Source of the DNA: Rhodomicrobium sp. R_RK_3
GTDB lineage: Bacteria; Pseudomonadota; Alphaproteobacteria; Rhizobiales; Rhodomicrobiaceae
Length of the DNA: 64,000 bases
Direction: 5' to 3'
Assembly (NCBI RefSeq): GCF_002198715.1
Contig: NZ_MWLK01000021.1
Span: 124,001-188,000 of the forward strand
The notes under the pieces were generated by a model. It was not told the DNA's origin. It saw only the letters and a program-made list of their open reading frames with translations, and made no database searches. Positions 55,674 through 64,000 of this stretch are shown here, one piece after another. A program made the position numbers and the translations under genes. The stretch's first letter is position 1. Every line of letters begins with the position of its first letter.

Positions 55674-56768
55674 TCAAGCGGGCAATTCCCGCACCGTGAC
55701 CTTATAGGCGAAACCCTCCGGGCCGCCATCGCCGAGGCGGGCGTCGGCGGTTTGGGCTAAGGGGCGCGTCAGGAACGGGATCGGGTTGGCGGCGGAATGC
55801 GGCAGCACGATATCGGCCGCGTTATTATAGGCGATCCAATTGCCCTCGCAGGCGCCGAACAGTGTCACGCGCGCGGCGACCGCCTTCGGCTCGCCCCCGG
55901 CTTGCGGCTCGGGCGGCTCGTGCTCGGCGACGCGCCGGGCATCGCCCGGATCGACCGGCACCCAGCCATAATCCTCCAGCCAGACTTCGGCGCGGCAATG
56001 CTCCTCATGAGTGATGTCGTCGGAGGCGGCGCCGAGGCTCGCAAAGCCGAATTGCGACGGCGCGACGCGCACGCCGTAGACGGAGCGGGCGGGCAGGCCG
56101 AGTGCCCGGACCAGTGCCACATAGAGTCCGTTGAGACGACTGCAGCGCGGGGCAGCGTCGCTTTCGACGGCTGGGGTCAGTGCGGACAGGGCAGCCAGAT
56201 CGCCAGCGCCGCAGGTTTTTTTCGCCACCAGCCATTCATAGACCGCCATGGCCTTGCCGAGGTCGGTCTTGGCATTCTCGACGATGGCGGCGGCCGCGCC
56301 CCAGGGCTGGCTCTCGATCGGCACGGTGGTCGTAGAGGCGGTATAGCGGCGCCGTTCCTCGGCGGTGAGAGGGACGGGGCGGCGCGGCTTGGCGAATTCG
56401 GTCAGCCGGCTGCGCGTCGACGCCTCGCTGCTGACTTCGGCAACCGGCGCGGCGTCGCCGTCCGGCCATTCGAAATAGACCATTTCGGCGCCCGACGCAG
56501 GATCGGTTTCGAGTTTGGCGATCTTGGCATTGGTGCGCCAGTCGCTGCCGAGGGGCTTTGCCCAGCTATCCTCGTCGATCGATGGGACCGGCACCCAGGC
56601 TTGCAGCCGGCCGCGCGTCGGCCTTGCGAAACTCAGTCGCGAGATGATTTCGAATTTGCGCCAGGCGCCCTGCTCGACGATGAAGCGCTCCTGAGCACGG
56701 GCTAAATGCGGAAGTAGCGCGGCTCCGGCCAAGGCAGCGCCGAACTTGAGAAAGTCGCGCCTGTGCAT
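55674..56768 (-). CDS. Tat-exported transglutaminase-like protein
   Basis: A 364-residue protein with a twin-Arg signal (HRRDFLKFGAALAGAALL). The C-terminal half has the transglutaminase-like core: Cys in APRCSRLNGLYVALVRALG, His in THEEHCRAEVWLEDYGWVPV and Asp in VDPGDARR, which gives the Cys-His-Asp triad. The rest is an N-terminal strand domain (FEIISRLSFARPTRGRLQAW). It may cleave or cross-link peptide bonds in the periplasm; the substrate is unknown. It is divergent from the DUF442 gene. Confidence 0.87.
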   Translation of the reverse strand: MHRRDFLKFGAALAGAALLPHLARAQERFIVEQGAWRKFEIISRLSFARPTRGRLQAWVPVPSIDEDSWAKPLGSDWRTNAKIAKLETDPASGAEMVYFEWPDGDAAPVAEVSSEASTRSRLTEFAKPRRPVPLTAEERRRYTASTTTVPIESQPWGAAAAIVENAKTDLGKAMAVYEWLVAKKTCGAGDLAALSALTPAVESDAAPRCSRLNGLYVALVRALGLPARSVYGVRVAPSQFGFASLGAASDDITHEEHCRAEVWLEDYGWVPVDPGDARRVAEHEPPEPQAGGEPKAVAARVTLFGACEGNWIAYNNAADIVLPHSAANPIPFLTRPLAQTADARLGDGGPEGFAYKVTVRELPA

Positions 56769-57021
56769 GGCGATTGCTTCCCTGAAGCGGCTCGAAAGCG
56801 GGCGAACATGATCCCGCCAGAATGCGCGGAAATGGCTGTCGCTCCGATGAACGAAAGCCTCGCGCCGCCGAACTTTTCCGCGTATGTGGCAAATTTACAC
56901 GTTCCGGCGGCCGCCGTCATTCGGCATCGAGCCATCAGAGTTCGTATCTTTCCAGCCAAATCGCTCTATGATTTGCGCTGAGAACAGACACCACATCAAC
57001 GCCGACGGCATGGAGCTGAAC

Positions 57022-57468
57022 ATGGCGGAGCTGATTCCAATCGACGAAAAGACGTCCGTGGCCGGACAGATCCAGCTCGACGAGCTGGAAGAGCTCGCCG
57101 CGAGCGGCATCAAGGTGATCGTGAACAACCGGCCGGATGGCGAGGCCTTTTTCGGCCAGCCCAAGGCGAAGGATCTGGAGGAGGAAGCGGCTCGGCATGG
57201 CGTCGCCTTCTTCAACCTGCCGTTCACGATGCAAACGCTGACGCCTGAACTGGTCGCCGAATTCGCAAAAATCCTGAAGGATGCGGACGGGCCGATCCTG
57301 GCCTATTGCCGGACCGGCAACCGCTCGTCGCTGCTCTGGGCGGCCTCGCAGGTGGCGCTCGGCGCGCCGATCGAGGCGGTTTTGGCGCAGGCTCAGGACG
57401 CTGGCTACGACCTGCGCCCCGCCGAGCAACTCATCACCGATCTCGGCCGCCGCGCCTTGGTGGAATAG
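57022..57468 (+). CDS. DUF442 (TIGR01244) dual-specificity phosphatase-like protein
   Basis: A 148-residue protein of the group linked with sulfide and beta-lactamase-like proteins. The P-loop Cys motif CRTGNRSSLLWA is complete. Other marks are TSVAGQIQLDELEELAASGI and IVNNRPDGEAFFGQP. It may act as a phosphatase or as a sulfur-transfer domain. The ATG at 57022 has GGAG 7 bases ahead; an ATG at 57010 is an alternative. Confidence 0.87.
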   Translation: MAELIPIDEKTSVAGQIQLDELEELAASGIKVIVNNRPDGEAFFGQPKAKDLEEEAARHGVAFFNLPFTMQTLTPELVAEFAKILKDADGPILAYCRTGNRSSLLWAASQVALGAPIEAVLAQAQDAGYDLRPAEQLITDLGRRALVE

Positions 57469-57509
57469 CCTCGGGCGAGAGCGAAGCCCCCATGCCGAAA
57501 CCTCACATT

Positions 57510-57618
57510 CGTCGCCCCGGCCGTCAGAGCCGGGGCCCACTCGCCTCGCCTCTTGCCGCAGCATTCGCGGATGGATGATTGGATCCCGGCTCACCGCTTC
57601 GTGGTGTCCGGGACGACG
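57510..57618. repeat. BIME-like element, copy 3 (family A)
   Basis: Full 109-bp relative of the 17368 element: CGTCGCCCCGGCC..., GCCGGGGCCCACTCGCC, then the right end with GGATCCCGGCTC and TCCGGGACGACG. It lies between the convergent DUF442 and XRE regulator genes. Confidence 0.75.
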
Positions 57619-57680
57619 AGCGTGGATGGTCGCGGGAGCCGAAGGCGAGGGGGAGCTGCCGGAGCTCGATCGAAGCGCTG

Positions 57681-58445
57681 TCAGACCGCTTTCAGGAACA
57701 GCGCGAAGGGCTCTTCGACCGTGCGCCGCAGCAGGCCGCGATAGGGCGCATAGCAGGGCTGGCCGGGTTTGATGCGGCCGAACTCGGCCGAAGGCATCGC
57801 CTTCAGCGGCGTCAGCACGATGGGCGTGGCGACGGGCGTGAGCTGCGCGCCCCGCCCCACCTGCAAGGTGGTCAGAATGCCGTGCAATTCGCCGCGGATG
57901 GTCGGCCGGGCGACGATGATGAGCCGGTACTGGCCGTGCTTGTTGGTGACGAGATAGATGTGCCCGGATTGATGCGGGGCCGAGACCACGCCGCCTTGCG
58001 TATATTCCGCGTCGATGCGCTCGGATTCCGTGAATACCAGATTTGACGCCACCTGATCCCAGCGGATCTGGGTGAGATAGGCGTAGATCGCCTCGGGCTC
58101 GCTGAAGGAGGGGCGGAGTGTGACGTAATCGCCTTCCATCCAGGCGACGGCGGGGCGCGAATAGGAGCCCAGCCCGTCCGGGGCGAGCCCGAACGGCGTG
58201 TCGTTCAGCGGTACGGAATTGCGCTGGCGCAAATTGACGGCGAGCGCTTCCTCGATCCGCACCAGCGTGGCCAGGGTGAATGGCCGCCTGCCGGACAGCG
58301 CTTTCTCGAGCGTAGATAGGCTGATTTTGGCAAGCGCGGCAAGCTGTTGGCGGGTCATGCGGCGGCGCGCCAGTTCCTCGGCGATGCTCGAGGCCGCCGC
58401 CCGGCTTTCCTCATCCGCCAAAGACTGCTCAGAGCGGCCCGACAC
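57681..58445 (-). CDS. XRE-family transcriptional regulator with C-terminal sensor-like domain
   Basis: A 254-residue protein starting at GTG 58445 with GGAGG upstream. The N-terminal helix-turn-helix (LARRRMTRQQLAALAKISLS, TLEKALSGRRPFTLATLVRI) is followed by about 150 residues with no named domain (SYSRPAVAWMEGDYVTLRPS, then HIYLVTNKHGQYRLIIVARP). Its target genes are not visible. It is divergent from the sortase-substrate gene. Confidence 0.85.
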   Translation of the reverse strand: MSGRSEQSLADEESRAAASSIAEELARRRMTRQQLAALAKISLSTLEKALSGRRPFTLATLVRIEEALAVNLRQRNSVPLNDTPFGLAPDGLGSYSRPAVAWMEGDYVTLRPSFSEPEAIYAYLTQIRWDQVASNLVFTESERIDAEYTQGGVVSAPHQSGHIYLVTNKHGQYRLIIVARPTIRGELHGILTTLQVGRGAQLTPVATPIVLTPLKAMPSAEFGRIKPGQPCYAPYRGLLRRTVEEPFALFLKAV

Positions 58446-58639
58446 GGCGTGCTCCCTCCGCCAAAAACCGTAATGAACCGCACATACCCGTAAAGCGACG
58501 AAGGATGCAAGCGGTTCGTGGCGGTTCGCGGCGGCTCCTTGCCGAACTATCGCGAAGAAGACGCTCGAAGCTCCCGGCCGCATCGGTGAAGGTTTGTGGG
58601 CATTGAACCCCCGCCAATGACGACCAGAGGTCACCCCCG

Positions 58640-60922
58640 ATGTTTCCGCAATATTTTCGAGCCGGCAGCCGCCGGAGCTTTGCCATGATGCCGGGTCTCC
58701 ACCTGATACTTGCGGCTATAGTTTCCATAATTGCATTTGCCGCCGCCCAGGCCGGCGTACCGACCATGCGCCCGGGCGATGCCCGCTCGGGGACGCTGCT
58801 GTTCAAGGCGGTCGAGGAAGGCCGCTATGTCGCGGCGCCGCTGGTCGGCACCGATATCGACATCGCCGTCTCCGGTCCGACCGCCCGTGCCCGCGTCACC
58901 CAGCATTTCTACAACCCGACCGAAAACTGGGTCGAGGGCGTCTATGTCTACCCGCTGCCGGAAAATTCGGCCGTCGACAGCCTCAAAATGGTGATCGGCG
59001 ACCGCATCATCATCGGCGACATCAAGGAGCGCCAGGAGGCCAAGCGCATCTATGAGGAGGCCAAGCGCGAGGGCAAGAAAGCGGCGCTGATGGAGCAGGA
59101 GCGGCCGAACATGTTCACCAATTCGGTCGCCAATATCGGCCCCGGCGAGACCATCGTCGTGCAGATCGAATATCAGCAGAGCGTGCCGCAATCGGCAAAC
59201 CGCTTCTCGCTGCGCGTGCCGTTGGTCGTCGCTCCACGCTACAATCCGAAGCCCCTGGTGCAGACCGTCGATTTCGGCGGCAAGGGCTGGGGCCAGATCA
59301 GCGATCCGGTGCCGGACCGCGACCGCATCGAGCCGCCGGTGCTTGACCCGCGCGACAACGCGCCCGTCAATCCGGTGACGCTGACCGTGCGCCTGCAAGC
59401 CGGCTTCCCGCTCGGCGAGGTCAAGAGCGCCTACCACACGGTCAAAACCGAAAGCCCGAGCGAGGACAGCCGCATCGTGAAAATCGAAGGCGCCGTCCCC
59501 GCCGACAAGGACTTTGAGCTCACCTGGGAACCCAAAGCCGGGCAGGCGCCCGCCGCCGGCCTGTTCCACGAGCGCCTCGGCGGCACCGATTACCTGCTCG
59601 CCTTCGTCACCCCGCCGGTGCTGTCGCAGGCCCAGGCGCCGCGTCCGCGCGAAATCATCTTCGTCATCGACAATTCCGGTTCAATGGGCGGCAGCTCGAT
59701 CGTTCAGGCCAAATCCAGCCTGCTCTACGGCCTGCGCCAGCTCAAGCCGGGCGACCGCTTCAACGTCGTGCGCTTCGACGACACGATGGAGGTGCTGTTC
59801 CCTGGCGCGGTGCCAGCGGACATGGAACATGTCGGCCAGGCTCAAACGTTCGTCTCGGCTCTGCAGGCCAATGGTGGCACGGAAATGGTGCCGGCGATGA
59901 AGGCGGCGCTCACCGACGATGGCGGCGCGGGTGCCGAAATGCTGCGGCAGGTCGTCTTCCTCACCGACGGCGCCATCGGCAACGAGCAGCAATTGTTCGA
60001 GACCATCGCATCCGGTCTGGGCCGCTCGCGGGTCTTCATGGTCGGCATCGGCTCGGCGCCCAACTCCTATCTGATGCGCCACGCCGCCGAGTTGGGTCGC
60101 GGCAGCTTCACGCGCATCGGCAGCGGCACCCAGGTCGAGGAGCGGATGCGCGCGCTGTTCAACAAGCTGGAGAAGCCTGCGGTGACCGATCTCAGCGTCA
60201 AATTCTCGCTAAGCGGGGCCGACGTGACGCCACGGGTTCTGCCGGACCTTTATGCGGGAGAAACCCTGCAAATCGCCGCAAAACTGTCGAGCATGGGCGG
60301 TAAGGCTGAGATCAGCGGCATGATCGGCGACCGGCCCTGGACGGCGACACTGCCGCTCTCCGGGTCCGCCGAGGGCAAGGGGCTGTCGAAATTGTGGGCG
60401 CGCGAGAAGATCGCCGATGCGGAGGTCGAGGTGACGATGGGCCATATCAGTCAGGCGAGCGCCGATCAGCGCATTCTGACGCTGGCGCTGGAGCATAGTT
60501 TGATCAGCCGCCTGACCAGTCTCGTTGCGGTCGACAAGACGCCGAGCCGTCCGGCGGGCGCCACGCTCGTCCGCGCCGACCTGCCGCTCAACCTGCCCGC
60601 CGGCTGGGACTTCGACAAGGTGTTCGGCAAGCGCGGCGGCGAGCGCGGCAACGGTCCGGTGCAGGATGGCGGCGTCGTGCCCGCGCCGGATCAGGGAGAC
60701 GCGCTGAAGCTCGACGCGGCCTATGTGCAGACCATCGCCGCAGGGCAGAGCCCGGCACAGGCGCAGCAGGCAGCGAAGCAGCAGTTCACCAACGTGGCGC
60801 TGCCGCAAACCGCGAGCGACGCACCGCTCTATCTCTGGCTCGGCCTGCTGATCTTGATCGCCAATGTGCCGCTGTTCGTCATCGCCCGGCGGCAGTCCCG
60901 GCGCGAGGCGGAATGGGAGTAA
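58640..60922 (+). CDS. VIT/VWA domain surface protein with LPQTA sorting signal
   Basis: A 760-residue protein: N-terminal export segment (about 14-38), VIT domain (about 50-180, TQHFYNPTENWVEGVYVYPL), VWA domain with MIDAS DNSGSMGGSS (344-353), and a C-terminal sorting signal: LPQTA (721-725), a membrane segment and basic RRQSRR. It matches the sortase-target family paired with class GN sortases in Proteobacteria. The sortase is encoded next, in the same operon. Attachment to the envelope and ligand binding via MIDAS are inferred. Confidence 0.93.
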   Translation: MFPQYFRAGSRRSFAMMPGLHLILAAIVSIIAFAAAQAGVPTMRPGDARSGTLLFKAVEEGRYVAAPLVGTDIDIAVSGPTARARVTQHFYNPTENWVEGVYVYPLPENSAVDSLKMVIGDRIIIGDIKERQEAKRIYEEAKREGKKAALMEQERPNMFTNSVANIGPGETIVVQIEYQQSVPQSANRFSLRVPLVVAPRYNPKPLVQTVDFGGKGWGQISDPVPDRDRIEPPVLDPRDNAPVNPVTLTVRLQAGFPLGEVKSAYHTVKTESPSEDSRIVKIEGAVPADKDFELTWEPKAGQAPAAGLFHERLGGTDYLLAFVTPPVLSQAQAPRPREIIFVIDNSGSMGGSSIVQAKSSLLYGLRQLKPGDRFNVVRFDDTMEVLFPGAVPADMEHVGQAQTFVSALQANGGTEMVPAMKAALTDDGGAGAEMLRQVVFLTDGAIGNEQQLFETIASGLGRSRVFMVGIGSAPNSYLMRHAAELGRGSFTRIGSGTQVEERMRALFNKLEKPAVTDLSVKFSLSGADVTPRVLPDLYAGETLQIAAKLSSMGGKAEISGMIGDRPWTATLPLSGSAEGKGLSKLWAREKIADAEVEVTMGHISQASADQRILTLALEHSLISRLTSLVAVDKTPSRPAGATLVRADLPLNLPAGWDFDKVFGKRGGERGNGPVQDGGVVPAPDQGDALKLDAAYVQTIAAGQSPAQAQQAAKQQFTNVALPQTASDAPLYLWLGLLILIANVPLFVIARRQSRREAEWE

Positions 60923-60927
60923 TGTCG

Positions 60928-61578
60928 ATGAAGCTGGCGGCTGTTTCCGCGCTTCGCTCAAAAATGCAGCCGCCGGCGCGTCCGGCGATGGCGGCTGCCG
61001 TCCTCCTCGGCCTGATCGGCCTCGCCTTGATCGGCAAGGGCCTTTATATGCACGCCAAAGCCGGACTGGCGCAAATCCTGCTGGAGAGCGCCTTCGCCGA
61101 AAGCCTCGCGACAGGGCAGCCGGTGAAGGCGTGGTCCTGGGCCGACACCTGGCCGGTCGCCCGGCTGGAGGTGCCGCGCCTCGGCGCCAGCGCCATCATC
61201 CTGAAGGGCGGCAGCGGCGAGGCGCTCGCCTTCGGCCCCGGCCTGCTCGACGGCACGCCGGCGCCCGGCGAGCGCGGTACCTCGGTGATCGCGGCGCATC
61301 GCGACACGCATTTCACCTTCCTGCGCGACATCCGCAATGGCGACATGCTGCGGGTGACGCGCGCCGATGGCGTCATCGTCTGGTTCCGCATCACCGCCAC
61401 CGATGTGGTGCCGTGGAACGCCTCGGGCATCGACGCACAGGCGGATGGCTATGGGCTGGTGCTCTCGACCTGCTGGCCGCTGGATGCGGTGACGCATGGC
61501 GATCAGCGCTATATCGTCAAGGCGCAGATGGTCGGTCGGCAATTGTCGCAATCGCCGGCGCCCGGCGCCCCGCTATAG
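60928..61578 (+). CDS. Class GN sortase
   Basis: A 216-residue transpeptidase with an N-terminal anchor (MAAAVLLGLIGLALIGKGLY) and the active-site triad: His in VIAAHRDTHF, Cys in VLSTCWPLDAV and Arg in GDQRYIVKAQ. The start at 60928 has GGGAG at 8 nt; ATGs at 60913 and 60922 (the latter overlapping the TAA of the upstream gene) are alternatives. It cleaves the LPQTA signal of the neighbouring protein between Thr and Ala. It ends convergently with the acyltransferase gene, overlapping its stop by 6 bp. Confidence 0.93.
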   Translation: MKLAAVSALRSKMQPPARPAMAAAVLLGLIGLALIGKGLYMHAKAGLAQILLESAFAESLATGQPVKAWSWADTWPVARLEVPRLGASAIILKGGSGEALAFGPGLLDGTPAPGERGTSVIAAHRDTHFTFLRDIRNGDMLRVTRADGVIVWFRITATDVVPWNASGIDAQADGYGLVLSTCWPLDAVTHGDQRYIVKAQMVGRQLSQSPAPGAPL

Positions 61579-62631
61579 CGCCGTATTCGACTTGACGGGC
61601 TGGCCGATGATGCCCGGCCGCAGGATGCGCGAGAGTTTGAGCAGCGGCGTCTCGACATAGAAATAGCTGAGCAGCGCGAGCACGATGCTGGCGGCGAAGG
61701 CCGCGAGGAAGAAGGCCGCGCCGCCTTCGGTCGTGTGCCAGAGATCGAACTTGTGCCAGACCACCGCGACCGCCCCGACCGCGAACAGATGCGTCAGGTA
61801 GAGCGAGTAGGAGGCATCGCCCAAAAGCCGCAGGAAGGGCACCTCGCGCACCGCGCCGTGGCGCTCCAGATAGAGTGCGCCGAGCACGATGAAGATGGCG
61901 GGAATGCCCCAGAGGATGACGCGGGTATGCAGTGTCGCGCCCGCCAGACCCAGTCCGAGAAGCGCGAGGCCGCCGCCGATCAGCGCGATCCAGGCCAGCG
62001 TGCGCGGGAGCACCACGCCCGATGTGTACATCGCCCCGATGGCGACCCCGGCTGCGAATTCCAAAAGGATCGGCGAGGCCAGCCACCCGAGAACTCCGCC
62101 GGGCGACAGGATGAGTCCCGCCGCCACCAGCCCGGTCAGCGCGGCCAGCAGCGCGCCAGCCCGCAGCGACGCCGTAGAGGCCAGCAGGCAAAGGCTGAAG
62201 ATCACGTAGAAGAACATCTCGAAATTGATGGTCCAGCCGGGCGTGTAGACCGGGAAATACATCGACGGATCGACCGGGCTCGGCCGGGGAATGAACAGCA
62301 TCGAGGCCAGCAGGTGGTTCGGGTCGGCTGGCATGCCGCCGGCGATCGTGCCGGACACGAACGGCATGGCGAACATCACCAGCGTCACCAGCCAGTAGAG
62401 CGGCACGATGCGCGTGATGCGCCGCCACATGAAGCTGCCGGGCGAGATGGGCTTGCCGGCGGTGGTCAGCCACATGATCAGCCCGCTGATGACGAAGAAG
62501 ATGTCCACCCCCGCCGCGCCGACCGCGTAGACCGAGGGGATGGCGAAATATTTCACCAAATGATCGGCGGCGTGAAAGAACACCACCATGCAGGCGGCGA
62601 GCGCGCGGAGATACTGGATGGAATAAATCAT
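61573..62631 (-). CDS. Acyltransferase family 3 membrane protein (OafA/ExoZ-like)
   Basis: A 352-residue protein with about ten membrane segments. The start IYSIQYLRALAACMVVFFHA carries the motif with R (RALA) and the conserved His, and GAAGVDIFFVISGLIMW follows. Such enzymes acetylate sugars of LPS O-antigen, peptidoglycan or exopolysaccharide. The ATG at 62631 is used since upstream residues are not conserved. Confidence 0.9.
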   Translation of the reverse strand: MIYSIQYLRALAACMVVFFHAADHLVKYFAIPSVYAVGAAGVDIFFVISGLIMWLTTAGKPISPGSFMWRRITRIVPLYWLVTLVMFAMPFVSGTIAGGMPADPNHLLASMLFIPRPSPVDPSMYFPVYTPGWTINFEMFFYVIFSLCLLASTASLRAGALLAALTGLVAAGLILSPGGVLGWLASPILLEFAAGVAIGAMYTSGVVLPRTLAWIALIGGGLALLGLGLAGATLHTRVILWGIPAIFIVLGALYLERHGAVREVPFLRLLGDASYSLYLTHLFAVGAVAVVWHKFDLWHTTEGGAAFFLAAFAASIVLALLSYFYVETPLLKLSRILRPGIIGQPVKSNTAL

Positions 62632-62803
62632 GCTTCGCCGCGCCTTCCGCGAGGATAAATCTCGTAAAATTTGCGCATATTCACCCGAATGATGCAATCG
62701 GCGCAACTGTCCTGACGGCTGATAAGGAAACGCTGTTACCTCGAAAGACTGAGCACCGGTCCATAGGCTAGCCTCTGTCTCGCGGCGGCAACCAACACTT
62801 CCT

Positions 62804-63703
62804 TTAGAGACGGTAAACGGCCCTGGCCGCCGCGACGGTGTTGAGGATGGCGGCGACGGTTTGCTCGATCGGATCGCAATAGCCCCCGCCGACGCCGATG
62901 CTGACCGGAATGCCCCGCGCCGAGAAGGTCTCGAACACCAGCCGGTCGCGCGCTGCGAGGCCCTCATAGGTCAGCGACAGCCGGCCAAGCTTGTCATGCA
63001 CCAGCGGATCCACGCCGGACTGGTAGAGCACCAGGTCCGGGCGGAAGCCGAGGACGGCGTCGAGGCCATCATGCAGCGCGTCGAGATAAGCCCTGTCCTC
63101 GGTGGCGTCGGGCAGGCCGATGTCGAGGTCGGAGGCGGCTTTGCGGAAGGGAAAATTCTTCTCGGCATGCAGGCTGAAGACGAAGACCGACGGGTCATCG
63201 GCAAAGATCGCGGCGTTGCCGTCGCCCTGATGCACGTCAAGATCGACGATGGCGACGCGCGAGGCAAGTCCCTCGGCAAGGGCCGTTGTGGCGGCGAGGG
63301 CGAAATCGTTGAAGACGCAGAAGCCGGAGCCGAAATCGGCATGCGCGTGATGGGTGCCGCCGGCGAGCTGGCCGGAAAAGCCTTCGCGCATCGCCTCCCG
63401 CATCGCCGCGACCGCGCCGCCGAGCGTCGCCCGCGAGCGCAAAACCAGATGCGGGCTCCACGGCATGCCGATCCTGCGCATGGCATCGCGCGGCAGGGTG
63501 CCTTCGAGCACGGCGTCGACATAGGCTGGGGTGTGGACGCGGATGATATCGCCGCGTTCGGCGAGCGGCGAAAGCTCAAGCTCGTCGTGCCCGATCAGCC
63601 CGTCGCGCAGCATGGCCTCGCGCGCCAATCGGTTCTTGCTGCGCGGAAAGCGGTGATTGTCCGGCAGCGGGATCTCGTACCGGTCGGCGTAGAAGAGCTT
63701 CAT
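62804..63703 (-). CDS. Histone deacetylase family protein
   Basis: A 299-residue Zn-dependent deacetylase of the HDAC/AcuC/AphA superfamily. Marks are GGTHHAHADFGSGFCVFNDF (His pair), VAIVDLDVHQGDGNAAIF (zinc Asp and His), LVLYQSGVDPLVHD (zinc Asp) and SIGVGGGY. It may remove acetyl groups from lysine, polyamines or small molecules; the class with this spacing is bacterial HDAC-like. It is divergent from the caspase-like gene. Confidence 0.93.
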   Translation of the reverse strand: MKLFYADRYEIPLPDNHRFPRSKNRLAREAMLRDGLIGHDELELSPLAERGDIIRVHTPAYVDAVLEGTLPRDAMRRIGMPWSPHLVLRSRATLGGAVAAMREAMREGFSGQLAGGTHHAHADFGSGFCVFNDFALAATTALAEGLASRVAIVDLDVHQGDGNAAIFADDPSVFVFSLHAEKNFPFRKAASDLDIGLPDATEDRAYLDALHDGLDAVLGFRPDLVLYQSGVDPLVHDKLGRLSLTYEGLAARDRLVFETFSARGIPVSIGVGGGYCDPIEQTVAAILNTVAAARAVYRL

Positions 63704-63831
63704 GTCGCGAGTGTAGCGCGTGCGGGCAGGGGACGCAAAGCGGGGCGGACCGGCATGGCCGAGCCCGGGCCTGTATCCGTCATTCAGAATTTTATGCTAT
63801 TTTACGGCAAATTTTTTAACGGAGTTGTGCC

Positions 63832-64000
63832 ATGGCTGGGTCGCAGCCCCTGGTCCGGTTGATTTTCGTATTTCTTATCCTCGTTTTCGCCGGCCCTGCC
63901 GAGGCCGCAAGGACCCGGACCGCGCTGGTCATCGGCAATTCCGCCTACCAGCATACCGAGCCGCTCAGAAATCCCAGGAACGACGCGGCCGAGGTGGCGG
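63832..64000 (+). CDS. Caspase-like (peptidase C14) protein, N-terminal part
   Basis: The frame runs off the window. From the ATG at 63832 (GGAG upstream) it reads a signal peptide (about 1-24, cut after AEAAR) and the caspase-like start RTALVIGNSAYQHTEPLRNP, typical of bacterial C14 proteins. Catalytic His and Cys would lie beyond the edge. Confidence 0.82.
   Translation, partial: MAGSQPLVRLIFVFLILVFAGPAEAARTRTALVIGNSAYQHTEPLRNPRNDAAEVA

Overview
The window reads as chromosomal DNA of an alphaproteobacterium, most likely of the order Hyphomicrobiales (Rhizobiales). The evidence is high GC, a dnaG-rpoD pair whose DnaG has an eroded zinc finger, a KdsD/GalU envelope-sugar block, DUF459 and SGNH proteins beside a lytic transglycosylase, and a class GN sortase pair. 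No species is claimed. No transposase, integrase, CRISPR array or rRNA was seen; one tRNA (Val, GAC) is present.

Layout. 0-4.3 kb: rfbC downstream of an mlaE-mlaF-mlaD type lipid transporter operon whose MCE protein seems to carry the auxiliary lipoprotein domain at its C-terminus. 4.4-8.1 kb: ferrochelatase, a small zinc-ribbon protein and a stomatin/NfeD pair. 8.4-10.3 kb: NERD-nuclease/UvrD-type helicase fusion. 10.5-17.2 kb: kdsD, galU, a lytic transglycosylase and two SGNH-type secreted proteins (LPS, glycan and peptidoglycan work). 17.5-20.5 kb: M50 protease with CBS domains, tRNA-Val, M20 dipeptidase. 20.8-28.2 kb: an accessory-looking block with an ECF sigma/anti-sigma pair, a DprA-like protein with no convincing start codon, a Phd/PemK-type toxin-antitoxin pair, and a two-gene unit of a double-ATPase (AAA plus HerA/VirB4-like) with a winged-helix-like partner that I cannot assign to a described system. 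28.5-35.8 kb: DUF2147 protein, class III aminotransferase, Uma2 protein, rpoD and dnaG. 36.3-38.1 kb: a BrnT/BrnA module bracketed by two 132-bp direct copies of the 3' end of a citE-like lyase gene. 38-42 kb: pyridoxal kinase, DUF429, TauE/SafE, asd. 41.8-44.7 kb: two paralogous Cys-rich secreted proteins around an EAL phosphodiesterase and a Pro-rich secreted protein. 44.7-50.6 kb: AbrB-type permease, leuB, Cys-rich copper-binding protein, acyl-CoA dehydrogenase-like flavoprotein. 50.7-55.6 kb: tauABC-type sulfonate importer with an exported isochorismatase-like protein, then leuD. 55.7-64 kb: Tat-exported transglutaminase-like protein, DUF442 phosphatase-like protein, XRE regulator, a sortase and its LPQTA-tagged VIT/VWA substrate, acyltransferase, HDAC-family deacetylase and the start of a caspase-like protein.

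Genes that plausibly work together: mlaEFD (lipid traffic), kdsD-galU-transglycosylase-SGNH (envelope), sortase and substrate (surface display), tauABC with neighbouring oxidoreductase and hydrolase (sulfur acquisition), dnaG-rpoD (macromolecular synthesis). The most interesting unexplained items are the AAA-HerA two-gene unit and the repeat-bracketed brnTA insertion at the citE-like stop codon. A family of about 100-bp BIME-like elements is found only between convergent gene ends.
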